From: Lysobacter_K koreensis
GTDB lineage: Bacteria; Pseudomonadota; Gammaproteobacteria; Xanthomonadales; Xanthomonadaceae
Assembly: GCF_042677045.1 (NCBI RefSeq)
Contig: NZ_JBHTIH010000002.1
Location: 372,001 to 436,000 of the forward strand
Reading direction: 5' to 3'
DNA: 64,000 nt
The translations under genes and the position numbers were made by a program. Position 1 is the first letter of the stretch; the number at the start of each line of letters is the position of its first letter. Below the pieces are notes generated by a model. That model had not been told where the DNA came from and searched no databases. It worked only from the letters and a program-made list of their open reading frames with translations. Positions 17,439 through 25,502 of this stretch are shown one piece after another.

Positions 17439-18878
17439 ATGGCGACGAAGGTGATTTCCAGGAAACCCCGGGGTGCTGTCACCGCGTTCCGCACCGAGCA
17501 CGACAGCATGGGCGAGCTGCAGGTGCCCGCCGACGCGCTGTGGGGCGCGCAGACCCAGCGCGCGGTGCAGAACTTCCCGGTCTCCGGCGCGCCGCTGCCG
17601 CGCGAGTTCATCCGCGCGCTCGGGCTGGTCAAGGCCGCCGCGGCGCAGGTCAATGGCGACCTCGGCCTGCTCGGCACGGGCGCGGCCGCCGCGATCCGCA
17701 AGGCCGCGCTGGCCGTGGCCGAGGGCGCGCACGACACGCACTTCCCGGTCGACGTGTTCCAGACCGGTTCCGGCACCTCCAGCAACATGAATGCCAACGA
17801 GGTCATCGCGACCCTGGCCGCGCGTGCGGGCAAGGTCCGCATCCACCCCAACGACCACGTCAACCTCGGCCAGAGCTCCAACGACGTGATCCCGACCGCG
17901 ATCCGGGTGTCGGCGCAGTTGGCGGTGGTCGAGGGGCTGCTGCCCGCGCTCAAGCACCTGCGCAAGACCATCGACCGCCGCGCGCGTGCGCTCGGTACGC
18001 TCACCAAGACCGGCCGCACCCACCTGATGGATGCGATGCCGTTGACGTTCGCGCAGGAATTCGGTGCGTGGTCGGCGCAGCTCGAATCGGCGCAGGGCCG
18101 CATCGAGGATGCCATCAAGCGCCTGCGCCGCCTGCCGATCGGCGGCACCGCGATTGGCACCGGCATCAACGCCGACCCGCGGTTCGGCAAGGCGATGGCC
18201 AAGGCGCTGTCGGCGCTTGCCGGCAGCAAGTTCGAATCGGCGGGCAACAAATTCGAAGGCCTGGCGGCGCAGGACGACGCGGTCGAACTGTCGGGCCAGC
18301 TGAGCGTGCTGGCGGTGGCCTTGATGAAGATCGCCAACGACCTGCGCTGGATGAACTCCGGGCCGCTGGCGGGGCTGGGCGAGATCGAGTTGCCGGCCTT
18401 GCAGCCAGGCAGTTCGATCATGCCGGGCAAGGTCAACCCGGTGATTCCCGAGGCCGTGGCGATGGCCTGCGCGCAGGTGATGGGCCACCACACCGCGATC
18501 ACGGTCGCCGGGCAGAGCGGCAACTTCCAGCTCAACGTGATGCTGCCGCTGATCGCCTACGACCTGCTCGATTCGATCCGCCTGCTCGGCAACGCGATGC
18601 GGCTGCTCGCGGACCAGGCGATCGCCGGCCTGAAGGTGCGCGAGGCCAAGGTGCGCGAGGCGCTGGACCGCAACCCGATCCTGGTGACCGCGCTGAACCC
18701 GGTCATCGGCTACGAAAAGGCCGCGGCGATCGCCAAGCAGGCCTACCAGCAGGGCCGCCCGGTGTTGGACGTGGCAGTTGAAGCGACCGGCATGTCGGAG
18801 CAGCGATTACGTGCGTTGTTGGATCCGACGGCCTTGACCAAGGGCGGTATCCGCGAAGGGGCTGGCGGCGGAGGCTGA
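17439..18878 (+). CDS. fumC: Class II fumarate hydratase
   Basis: The oxygen-stable, iron-free fumarase of 479 residues converts fumarate to L-malate. The superfamily signature is GSSIMPGKVNPVIPEA; substrate-site motifs are GSGTSSNMNANEV, HVNLGQSSNDVIPTA and TGRTHLMDAMPLTF. The ATG at 17439 is chosen because AAGGAG sits just upstream; an in-frame GTG six codons earlier lies before this ribosome-binding site. The N terminus (about 20 residues before TEHDSMGELQVP) is slightly longer than usual. A REP-like palindrome fills the leader. Confidence 0.95.
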   Translation: MATKVISRKPRGAVTAFRTEHDSMGELQVPADALWGAQTQRAVQNFPVSGAPLPREFIRALGLVKAAAAQVNGDLGLLGTGAAAAIRKAALAVAEGAHDTHFPVDVFQTGSGTSSNMNANEVIATLAARAGKVRIHPNDHVNLGQSSNDVIPTAIRVSAQLAVVEGLLPALKHLRKTIDRRARALGTLTKTGRTHLMDAMPLTFAQEFGAWSAQLESAQGRIEDAIKRLRRLPIGGTAIGTGINADPRFGKAMAKALSALAGSKFESAGNKFEGLAAQDDAVELSGQLSVLAVALMKIANDLRWMNSGPLAGLGEIELPALQPGSSIMPGKVNPVIPEAVAMACAQVMGHHTAITVAGQSGNFQLNVMLPLIAYDLLDSIRLLGNAMRLLADQAIAGLKVREAKVREALDRNPILVTALNPVIGYEKAAAIAKQAYQQGRPVLDVAVEATGMSEQRLRALLDPTALTKGGIREGAGGGG

Positions 18879-18911
18879 GGTCGCCGTCATCCCTGCGACT
18901 GACCTGCTTTG

Positions 18912-18989
18912 TGTAGGAGCGGCTTCAGCCGCGAGAATTTGGCTGTTCTGCATCGACAGGTAAAGCTCGCGGCTGAAGCCGCTCCCACA
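18912..18989. repeat. REP-like GTAG palindrome, GTAGGAGCGGCTTCAG family
   Basis: Arms at about 18912-18935 and 18966-18989 pair nearly perfectly; each arm also folds on itself (GCGGCTTCAGCCGC). The same family recurs at 29802-29884. It lies after the fumC stop and may act as its terminator. Confidence 0.82.
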
Positions 18990-18991
18990 AA

Positions 18992-19066
18992 GGTAGGGTG
19001 TGCACCTTGTTTGTGCCCACCAGCCACCCGAGAACGGTGCGCACGAAATGCGTGCCCACCCTACCT
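18992..19066. repeat. REP-like palindrome, GTAGGGTGGGCAC family
   Basis: The left arm starts GGTAGGGTGTGCACC and the right arm ends GTGCCCACCCTACC; inner segments also pair. It abuts the previous REP element, so two families sit side by side. Its right end overlaps the last codons and TAG stop of the minus-strand DUF2268 gene. Confidence 0.75.
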
Positions 19067-19951
19067 GCTTGTGGTTTCCGTCTTCGGCATGAACTCCGTC
19101 GCGGGCGCTGCCGTCATCGCGGCAAAATCGAGCTTCGGCGCGCGCGCCATCCGTTGCGAAACCAGCTTGTAACCGACGCTGTAGCCCGCCCACATCGGGA
19201 TGCCCGCCTGTGGCGAGCCGAACATCGCCGCGGTCAGCGTGGCCGGATCGGCCGAGTCGAGCTTGCTCGAAAAATCCCGCCACGCGGCGGCATGCGCCGC
19301 GTCATCGAGTGCCGTGGTCCAGGGCGCGCGGTGCTCGAACAATGCGCCGGCGAAATAATCGGCGCGGCCTTCGAACACCAGATAGTCGGCGAGAGTAAAC
19401 GGCTTGGCCGCATCGAACTGTGTCTGCGCCCAGGCGCTGTGGTGCATCTCGTGGGCGAGGGTGTAGGGCAGCGACGTGGCCCAATCGGCATCCGGATGGA
19501 TCTTGAGCACGATCCGGCCGGCGCCTGCGGTCACGGCCACGATGCCGTCCATGCGATCGCGGGTGAACGCATCGTCCTGGCGCGCCAGATCCACGCAGAT
19601 GCGCAACGAGGCTTGTGGCAGCGCGGTATTGGCCTTGGCCCAGGCGGCGCGCGCAATTTGTTCGAATGCCGTGTTGTCGAACTTGGCCACTTGCGCCTGG
19701 CGCTCCCCGATCGGCATCTTCGGATCGGGTGCGAAGTCGCCAGCAAACTGGGCGAACTCGCCACCCGCGAGGCACTGCGCGAACCACTGGGCGGTCGCGG
19801 CCTTGTGGGCGTCGGCGGTCAACGCCTCGCCATTGGCCTGTTGCAGGATCGCGTCGTGGGTGAAGTAGAAACTGACCGTGGCGTTGTCGGCGGATGCGGG
19901 CGCGCTGAACGCGAGTGCAGCGATGAGACTCATGCGACGGATGGTGTGCAT
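19061..19951 (-). CDS. DUF2268-like putative zinc protease, secreted
   Basis: A protein of 296 residues with a signal peptide (about 1-21, ending SAPASA) and a zincin motif HEMHH at 167-171, with a third candidate ligand Glu194 (FEGRADYF). This arrangement matches the DUF2268 group of predicted Zn-dependent proteases. It is probably periplasmic or extracellular; no function is known. The start at MHTIRRMSL was chosen because it begins the signal peptide. The last codons and stop come from a REP-like repeat, so the C terminus may have been reshaped by its insertion. Confidence 0.75.
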   Translation of the reverse strand: MHTIRRMSLIAALAFSAPASADNATVSFYFTHDAILQQANGEALTADAHKAATAQWFAQCLAGGEFAQFAGDFAPDPKMPIGERQAQVAKFDNTAFEQIARAAWAKANTALPQASLRICVDLARQDDAFTRDRMDGIVAVTAGAGRIVLKIHPDADWATSLPYTLAHEMHHSAWAQTQFDAAKPFTLADYLVFEGRADYFAGALFEHRAPWTTALDDAAHAAAWRDFSSKLDSADPATLTAAMFGSPQAGIPMWAGYSVGYKLVSQRMARAPKLDFAAMTAAPATEFMPKTETTSR

Positions 19952-19974
19952 TAGGTTCTTCCGGTCATGTGAGA

Positions 19975-20002
19975 AGTAGGGTGGGCACACGTTTTACGTG
20001 TT
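19975..20002. repeat. Half copy of the GTAGGGTGGGCAC repeat
   Basis: AGTAGGGTGGGCAC is followed by a 5-bp hairpin ACACG-TTTTA-CGTGT. It is a partial relative of the element at 18992-19066, on the other side of the DUF2268 gene. Confidence 0.6.
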
Positions 20003-20014
20003 AATCCATCTGGA

Positions 20015-20716
20015 TCAAGCCAGTCGGACGCTGGGCCCCTTCAACAGCAGCCACAGGCCCAACGACACTTCATAGATGAACATCGGAATCATCGCAGCCA
20101 TCACGAACGGGCTTACCGCCGGAAAAACAATGACGGCGATGGCTGACGCGGACAGCAGCAACGAAGCGAACACGCCCCAGGCGGCCAGGGCCTTGGGCAC
20201 ATAGCGCGACCTCAGCAGCAGGTAGGCGAAGACCGCCGAGCCCAGGCCCAGCAGCACGAATCCGAGATTCAATCCCGCGCCATGCATGCTCAGGGACGCC
20301 CGGGCCAGCGCCTGCAATTGGCCCGTGTCGAGCGGCGCCAGATACTCCGCCCCGCTCAGAAGCACGAGCGCGCCGAGGCTGAAGAGGGTCGCGACATAGT
20401 GGACGGCGACCTCGGCAAGCCGCAGAAACACAGCCAGCACGGCCAGGTTTCTGCCCACGGGCCTGAGCAACACGTACAAGGCCCAGACCAGCAGCACGAC
20501 CCCGGTGAACGTGACGATGTCGGCGGCGATACCGATCCGGAACAGCTGCTCGGACCCAGCGATGTTCTGTGCCGTCCGGGTCGCATCGCCCCGCACCAGC
20601 AACGAGCCGCGGACAAACGACTGGTTGAAGATCGCGGTGGCCATCGTGACCAGATACAGCGCGCCTGCGAGCCGTGCCGCCCTGACCTGATTGGGTTCCA
20701 GATGGGTGTTCGTCAT
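20015..20716 (-). CDS. DUF4386 multi-pass membrane protein
   Basis: A 233-residue inner-membrane protein of unknown function. After a short polar N terminus (MTNTHLEPNQ) six or so hydrophobic segments follow: ARLAGALYLVTMATAIF, IVTFTGVVLLVWALYVL, YVATLFSLGALVLLSG, LNLGFVLLGLGSAVFAYLLL, WGVFASLLLSASAIAVIVF and FIYEVSLGLWLLL. The family is recognised from its AGxLYLxxxxxA start and the RxxEVxxHY-like RLAEVAVHYVATLF. Parts of the gene have visibly lower GC than the neighbours, a hint of later acquisition. It follows the DUF2268 region on the same strand but is separated by repeats. Confidence 0.72.
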   Translation of the reverse strand: MTNTHLEPNQVRAARLAGALYLVTMATAIFNQSFVRGSLLVRGDATRTAQNIAGSEQLFRIGIAADIVTFTGVVLLVWALYVLLRPVGRNLAVLAVFLRLAEVAVHYVATLFSLGALVLLSGAEYLAPLDTGQLQALARASLSMHGAGLNLGFVLLGLGSAVFAYLLLRSRYVPKALAAWGVFASLLLSASAIAVIVFPAVSPFVMAAMIPMFIYEVSLGLWLLLKGPSVRLA

Positions 20717-20848
20717 TCGAGGCCTGCGCAAGTGTGCGGTTGCCGGTTGAGGTAGGCCCAGCAGCGACGCCAGGATGTTCGAGCAGGCGGTGAGATCAAG
20801 CGTTCGGTCGAGAGCTTGCGATCAGGCGTGTCGGTTGCGGTTTCCGGC

Positions 20849-21670
20849 TCAGCGCGACGGCAACGTATCCGAAGCGGCTTCGGCTTCGGCCGCGGCGTCA
20901 TTGGGGACGGGTTCGTCGCGGCCCACGGCGGCGCGGACGCCGCTGCGGATCTCCTGCCGGACCTGCTCACGCACTTCATCCCGGATCTGCGCCCGCTGCG
21001 TGCCGGATGCGTTTTCGTTGCCGCAGTCCTCGATGTCCTGCTGGGTCATGGTGGCGTAGGGCGCGAACGCCGGCAGCGCGGTCGCCAACTCATTCTGTGT
21101 GGCGAGCATGGCCGGCAGCCGGCCGCACAGCTGCAGCGCTTCGGCCTCGATCTTGTGCGCCTGCGCTTCGATGCGTTGTTCGATGTTGTCGGTGTCGCCG
21201 CTGAAGATGCCCTTGATCGCCTCGCCCGCCGCCTGCATCCCCAGGTCGGCGCCCTTGACGCCCAGCGACATGCCGACCTCGATGACATCGATCAGCTGGC
21301 CGCGGTACTGCAGCAGCAGCGCGCGTTGGCGCGCATCCACCGGCACGGGCTTGCCGGCGACCAGCAGGTCGCCGGCCGGGCTGATCTCGGCATCGGGAAG
21401 GGGCATGCCGTCGACCTCGCGCGCGGGGCGGCGTTCATGCTTGCCGTGGCGGCCGGTGCGGATGTGCAGGTCGCCGCTGACGCTGATGTTCTCGGTGGCC
21501 AGCTCCTGGCGGGCCTCGACCAGGGCGCGCTCCACGGTCCTGCCCAGGGCGGTCCGCGGGGCATCGGTCGCCGGTTGCGCGGCCGGTTGCGTCGCGGTGG
21601 GTGCGTCGGCGCTGCACGCAGCCAGTGCCGAGGCGAGGACGAGGCAGGCAAGGCGCGGTGCGGTTTTCAT
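20849..21670 (-). CDS. DUF2884 (YggN-like) lipoprotein
   Basis: A protein of 273 residues with a lipoprotein signal (LVLASALAAC, acylated Cys at about 19), hence probably anchored in a membrane on the periplasmic side. The core ISVSGDLHIRTG, AEISPAGDLLVAGKPVPV and LLLQYRGQLIDVI matches the YggN/DUF2884 family, whose role is unknown. The C-terminal third is rich in charged residues (IRDEVREQVRQEIRSGVRAA) and may form a helix. It is followed by no clear terminator and preceded by a 311-base repeat-filled gap. Confidence 0.72.
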   Translation of the reverse strand: MKTAPRLACLVLASALAACSADAPTATQPAAQPATDAPRTALGRTVERALVEARQELATENISVSGDLHIRTGRHGKHERRPAREVDGMPLPDAEISPAGDLLVAGKPVPVDARQRALLLQYRGQLIDVIEVGMSLGVKGADLGMQAAGEAIKGIFSGDTDNIEQRIEAQAHKIEAEALQLCGRLPAMLATQNELATALPAFAPYATMTQQDIEDCGNENASGTQRAQIRDEVREQVRQEIRSGVRAAVGRDEPVPNDAAAEAEAASDTLPSR

Positions 21671-21731
21671 CGGAGTTCCCTTTGCAGGTCAGGGCGTTGA
21701 AGGGGCGGGGTGCGGTGTAATGGGGATGTTG

Positions 21732-21968
21732 CGCCGCGCGACAGTGCCGCGACACGGTGTGCTTGTACGCTGCCATCCATGGCGTGACTTCATCGCTTCG
21801 GATCGTCCGGCCCGGCCATCCTTGGCCGGTCGTTCGGGAGCGCCGCGCGGCAGTGCCGCGGCACCTTGTGCTTTCACGCAGCCATCCATGGCGTGACTTC
21901 ATCGCTTGGGATCGACCGGCCCGGCCATCCTTGGCCGGTCGTTTGGCAGGCCGCGCGGCAGTGCCGCG
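21732..21968. repeat. 109-bp tandem repeat, about 2.2 copies
   Basis: The gap 21671-21981 holds no gene. Unit 1 (21732-21840) and unit 2 (21841-21949) are close copies, and the first 18 bases of a third unit follow. Each unit begins CGCCGCGCG, contains CCATCCATGGCGTGACTTCA and ends with the hairpin GGCCATCCTTGGCC in a longer dyad (CGGCC/GGCCG). It looks like an amplified intergenic element rather than coding DNA. Confidence 0.8.
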
Positions 21969-21981
21969 CTGGCGGCCTGCC

Positions 21982-23067
21982 TCACCCCTCGTCACGCCAG
22001 CGGCGCAGGCGGATTGCGCCGAAGACCATGGCCGCGCCGGCGACGATGCCCGCCCACATCTCGGGCAGTGCGAATGCGCCGTAAGCGGTACGCAGCGAGA
22101 GCAGTTGGTTGATGTGCTCCAGGCCGTCGTCGCCGAGCTGCAGGTTCTCGCCGCGGTACAGCAGGTCGCTGCCCGGGACCGTGCTGAGCAGCAACCGGCC
22201 GACCACGTGCTTCCAGAACCAGCTCGATTCCAGGTTGAACGCCTGCATCAGGTCGAACCAGCTGACGAAGATGCCGGCAAACAGCGGGATCATGATCGCC
22301 CACAGGAACGGCTTGCTACGCGCCCAGGACGAGCACAACAGCAGCCAGCCCACGGTCGGCAGCGCCCAGGCCGCGTACACCGGCAGCGACAGTGCCAGCA
22401 GGGCGATGATCTTCAGCGGGCTGGCCGGCCCCCACAGCAGCGTCGCCGGGTTGCCGCCGTGCAGCATCGTGATCGCGCTGATGATCAGCATGAAGCCGAA
22501 CAAGGTGGCGATCGCGGCGATCAGGGCCAGGGTCGGGGCCACCAGGGTCGCGCTGGCGACCTTGGACAGCACCGTGGAAGTGTCCGACAGCGGCAACGAT
22601 TTCCAGAACAGCACGCTGCGGTCCTTGCGGTCGTCGTACAGGCTGCCCAGGCAGTAGAAGAACACCACGAACGCCAGCACGATGAAGGGCCAGCTCGAGG
22701 CCATGACCAGGGCGATGTCGAGGCCGCTGCCGAGCTCGCGCAACTCGTCGGGGCTCATCTTGTCGGTGATCTGGCCCAGGTTGAGGCCGGCTACCTTGAA
22801 GCTGCCGCCGTCGACGTTGACGGTTGCGTGTTCGGGGATGTTCTTCGCCGCCATCTCGCCGACGCCGATGCCCATCAGGCTGAGCAGCAGGAAGATCGCG
22901 CCGGCCACCATCGGCGCCCACAGGAACCCGCCCTTGTGCTCCCAGAACTCGCGCTTGAGCAGCAGCTTGAAGACGTGGGTGGAGTGGGGCGCGGCCACCG
23001 CGGCGCGCTGGTGCGGGACGTCGCGTTCGGGGCGTTCGGGGATGGGGTTTTCAACAATGGCGTTCAT
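21982..23067 (-). CDS. ABC transporter permease (ABC-2 type) of a YtrA-type operon
   Basis: A 361-residue inner-membrane permease. After a cytoplasmic N terminus there is VFKLLLKREFWEHKGGFLWA, then hydrophobic segments such as MVAGAIFLLLSLMGIGV, WPFIVLAFVVFFYCLG, LIAAIATLFGFMLIISAI, IIALLALSLPVYAAWALP and the final WAGIVAGAAMVFGA. A large extracytoplasmic loop lies between segments 1 and 2. LKREFWE is a common opening of ABC-2 permeases. The start overlaps the ATPase stop by four bases. The substrate is unknown; related operons are linked to envelope stress. Confidence 0.85.
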   Translation of the reverse strand: MNAIVENPIPERPERDVPHQRAAVAAPHSTHVFKLLLKREFWEHKGGFLWAPMVAGAIFLLLSLMGIGVGEMAAKNIPEHATVNVDGGSFKVAGLNLGQITDKMSPDELRELGSGLDIALVMASSWPFIVLAFVVFFYCLGSLYDDRKDRSVLFWKSLPLSDTSTVLSKVASATLVAPTLALIAAIATLFGFMLIISAITMLHGGNPATLLWGPASPLKIIALLALSLPVYAAWALPTVGWLLLCSSWARSKPFLWAIMIPLFAGIFVSWFDLMQAFNLESSWFWKHVVGRLLLSTVPGSDLLYRGENLQLGDDGLEHINQLLSLRTAYGAFALPEMWAGIVAGAAMVFGAIRLRRWRDEG

Positions 23068-23957
23068 GCGTAGGTCCCCTTCATGGTGGCGACGAACAGG
23101 TCGGCCAGGCCCGGCGTGCGGGTTTCTCCCAGCGTTTCCAGGCGCTCGGACGGCACGCCGTCGAATAGCATCACGGTCTTGCCGAACGGCAGCGCGCGTT
23201 CGTCCAGCGGCTTGAGCGCACGGGCCTCGGTGGCCTGCTCGGTGTTGACCAGCACCTCGGTGAAGCGTTCGCCGAGGGTTTCCATCTCGCTGTGCAGCAC
23301 GATCTTGCCGTCGCGGATGAACATCACGTCGGTGAGGATGTGCTCGATCTCCTCGACCTGGTGGGTGGTGATGACGATGGTCTTCTCCTCGTCGAAGTAG
23401 TCCTCCAGCAGGCGCTGGTAGAACTGCTTGCGGTAGAGGATGTCCAGGCCCAGCGTGGGCTCGTCGAGCACCAGCAGCTTGGCGTCGATCGCCATCACCA
23501 GGGCCAGGTGCAGCTGCACGATCATGCCCTTGGACAGCTCGCGCACGCGCATCTGCGGCTTGAGCTGGGTGTTGGCGAGGAAACGCTCGCACTTGGCGCG
23601 GTCGAAGCGCGGGTGCACGCCGGCGACGAACTCGATGGCTTCCTTGACCCGGATCCAGCGCGGCAGCACCGCCACGTCGGCGATGAAGCACACGTCGCGC
23701 ATCAGCTCGTCGCGCTGGGTGCGCGGGTCGCGGCCGAGGATCGACAGCTCGCCCTCGAACGGGATCAGGCCCAGCATCGCCTTGAGCGCGGTGGTCTTGC
23801 CCGCGCCGTTCGGGCCGATCAGGCCGACGATGCGGCCGGTCGGGATGTCGAACGTGGTGTTGTCGAGCGCCAGCTTGTTCTTGTAGGCCTTGCGCAGGTT
23901 GCGCGCGGTGGCCACCGAGCCGGTCGTGGCAGTGGAGGTGAAGGTGTCGGCGTTCAT
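23064..23957 (-). CDS. ABC transporter ATP-binding protein
   Basis: A 297-residue ATPase that powers the neighbouring permease. Walker A is GPNGAGKTT, the signature is LSKGM, Walker B LLVLDEPTLGLD and the H-loop TTHQVEE. The C-terminal 80 residues (TEVLVNTEQATEARALKP...ERLETLGETRTPGLADL) form the extension common in this ABC-2 subgroup. The start MNADTFTST was chosen over a longer frame because it overlaps the regulator stop by four bases, like the next junction. The GntR regulator, ATPase and permease form a chain of ATGA-type overlaps. Confidence 0.9.
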   Translation of the reverse strand: MNADTFTSTATTGSVATARNLRKAYKNKLALDNTTFDIPTGRIVGLIGPNGAGKTTALKAMLGLIPFEGELSILGRDPRTQRDELMRDVCFIADVAVLPRWIRVKEAIEFVAGVHPRFDRAKCERFLANTQLKPQMRVRELSKGMIVQLHLALVMAIDAKLLVLDEPTLGLDILYRKQFYQRLLEDYFDEEKTIVITTHQVEEIEHILTDVMFIRDGKIVLHSEMETLGERFTEVLVNTEQATEARALKPLDERALPFGKTVMLFDGVPSERLETLGETRTPGLADLFVATMKGTYA

Positions 23958-24328
23958 TGCACACCTGCCTGGGCGTTGCCCGCGACCAGCAGTTCTTCCG
24001 TGCTCAGTCCCAGGCGCAGGATGCGCTCCAGCACCAGCGGCCACTCCTCGCGAAGGAAACGCTCGCGCTCGTTGACGAGCAGTTTCTTCGCAGCCTCTTC
24101 GGTGACGTACATGCCCAATCCTCGGCGTTTTTCAACAAGTGCTTCGTCCGCGAGCTCCTGGTAGGCGCGCGAGACAGTGATGGGGTTGAGCTGATACTCG
24201 GCGGCGACCTGGCGCACGGAGGGCAGGGCGTCGCCGGGCTTGAGGAGGCCGTCGAGCATCATTGCGATGACGCGCTCCTTCAGCTGGCGGTAGATGGGAG
24301 CGCCGTCGCTCCATTGGATGGCGGTCAT
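23954..24328 (-). CDS. GntR-family regulator, YtrA subfamily
   Basis: A 124-residue repressor: winged helix (IYRQLKERVIAMMLDGLLKPGDALPSVRQ, recognition helix about NPITVSRAYQEL, wing VEKRRGLGMYV) and a short C-terminal helical dimerisation tail instead of a ligand domain, the mark of the YtrA subfamily. It is co-transcribed with the ABC genes, the usual YtrA arrangement. The promoter upstream contains GGTG-N16-CACC, the motif reported for the Xanthomonas citri YtrA regulator, so autoregulation of this operon is likely. Confidence 0.88.
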   Translation of the reverse strand: MTAIQWSDGAPIYRQLKERVIAMMLDGLLKPGDALPSVRQVAAEYQLNPITVSRAYQELADEALVEKRRGLGMYVTEEAAKKLLVNERERFLREEWPLVLERILRLGLSTEELLVAGNAQAGVQ

Positions 24329-24332
24329 GGGT

Positions 24333-24671
24333 TCAGCCCCGCGATACGAAGGAAAAATAGGGCACGGCCATGGACTGGCGGATGCGACTGGAGTTGCCGG
24401 ACTTGCGGTGACGCGCCTTCGCTACGCCCGGCGGCGTGGCGAAGGCCTGGGATTCGAAATCGACCCGGCTGGCTTCGGCGGCGTTGCCGAGCACGTGGAC
24501 CGGGGCCAGGGTCGGGATGGCGGCGGCGATGGCCTGCGCGTGCGACGTGCCACTCCGGTCGGGAACGTTGGAGGGGTTGGCGGCGGTCAGCCCCAGCACC
24601 AGCACGGCGCCACTGACCATCACGGCGGAGATCGTGTTGTGGAGTTTGCGGCTCATGGCGTCGGTGTTCAT
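24333..24671 (-). CDS. Small single-pass membrane or exported protein of the GntR/ABC operon
   Basis: I do not recognise a family. The 112-residue protein has one hydrophobic segment (TISAVMVSGAVLVLGLTAAN, about 13-32) after a short basic N terminus, so it is either exported or anchored with a periplasmic tail of about 80 polar residues. Start MNTDAMSRKL was chosen because it follows the promoter; a longer open frame would begin inside the -35 region. It is the first gene of the operon, four bases before the GntR gene, so it is likely controlled by that regulator. Confidence 0.65.
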   Translation of the reverse strand: MNTDAMSRKLHNTISAVMVSGAVLVLGLTAANPSNVPDRSGTSHAQAIAAAIPTLAPVHVLGNAAEASRVDFESQAFATPPGVAKARHRKSGNSSRIRQSMAVPYFSFVSRG

Positions 24672-24698
24672 GGAGAACGTCCTGCTCGTTGGTTGACC

Positions 24699-24739
24699 GG
24701 TGTTGTAGGCAACTATAACACCAAAATACCCCATGTCAA
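24699..24739 (-). promoter_or_regulatory. Promoter and YtrA-type operator of the GntR/ABC operon
   Basis: On the minus strand a perfect TTGACA -35 (24734-24739) is followed after 16 bases by TATAGT (24712-24717). The inverted repeat GGTGTTGTAG/CTATAACACC (24699-24722, 9 of 10 paired) overlaps the -10 and contains GGTG-N16-CACC, the operator reported for YtrA of Xanthomonas citri. Binding here would block polymerase. The glutathione peroxidase gene starts 75 bases away on the other strand and might share the control. Confidence 0.82.
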
Positions 24740-24796
24740 CTGGCCGCTACCCAACTGAAGTCATACTTGGCCCACCCCTAGTCCAGAGATCCCCCC

Positions 24797-25393
24797 ATGC
24801 GCCTGCTCCCCCGGAAAACCCTCCTGCGCGGCGGGTCCTTGCTCGCCCTGGCGCTGGTCGCTGGCGCGGTTCTTGCTGCGGGCGGCCTGCTAGATCACAG
24901 CTTCCGCCCCCTGGCCGGCAAGCAGGCCGTCAACCTGCGAGGCAGTTACGGCGGCGACGTGCTGCTGGTGGTCAACACCGCCAGCAAGTGCGGCTTCACC
25001 CCGCAGTTCGAGGCTCTTGAGGCGATGCACGCCAAGTACAAGGGCAAGGGCTTCGCGGTGCTGGGCTTCCCGTCGGGCGACTTCAAGGCGCAGGAGTTCG
25101 AGGACGAGAAGGCGATCCAGGAATTCTGCACGCTGACCTACGGGGTCAAGTTTCCGATGTTCCAGAAGGTGCACGTGGTCGGCGAGCAGGCGACGCCGCT
25201 GTACCGCGAGTTGGCCAAGGCCGCCGGCGAGGCGCCCAAGTGGAATTTCCACAAATACCTGGTCGGCCGAGACGGCAAGCTGATCGCGAGCTACGGCAGC
25301 AGGACCCGCCCCGACGACGCCAAGGTGATCGCGGCGATCGAAGCGGCGCTCGCCGCGCCGCGACCGGCCTCAAGCAAACCCGCCCGGAAGTAA
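24797..25393 (+). CDS. Glutathione peroxidase family protein with N-terminal membrane/export segment
   Basis: A Cys-type GPx of 198 residues. The peroxidatic Cys65 is in VVNTASKCGFTPQ and the conserved Trp/Asn pair in PKWNFHKYLV. Where most enzymes have FPCNQF, this one has FPSGDF, so the usual catalytic Gln and the neighbouring Cys are both replaced. Another Cys (QEFCTLTYG) could resolve the disulfide. The first about 30 residues are basic then hydrophobic (SLLALALVAGAVLAAGGLL), suggesting a membrane anchor or signal peptide and a periplasmic enzyme. It is divergent from the GntR/ABC operon. Confidence 0.87.
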   Translation: MRLLPRKTLLRGGSLLALALVAGAVLAAGGLLDHSFRPLAGKQAVNLRGSYGGDVLLVVNTASKCGFTPQFEALEAMHAKYKGKGFAVLGFPSGDFKAQEFEDEKAIQEFCTLTYGVKFPMFQKVHVVGEQATPLYRELAKAAGEAPKWNFHKYLVGRDGKLIASYGSRTRPDDAKVIAAIEAALAAPRPASSKPARK

Positions 25394-25502
25394 ACCCTCC
25401 AACACCGCCGATTGCCGGCGCCGCGCGCGGCCGCGACAATGGCGGTCTTGCGCCGCGAGGGCGGCGTGCATGCGGGCGACCACCCGACAGGAGCAATTCC
25501 CG

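Noticed and set aside
16247..18781. 844-codon plus-strand open frame across purB and fumC
   Set aside because: It runs antisense through purB and out of frame through fumC, both firmly identified.
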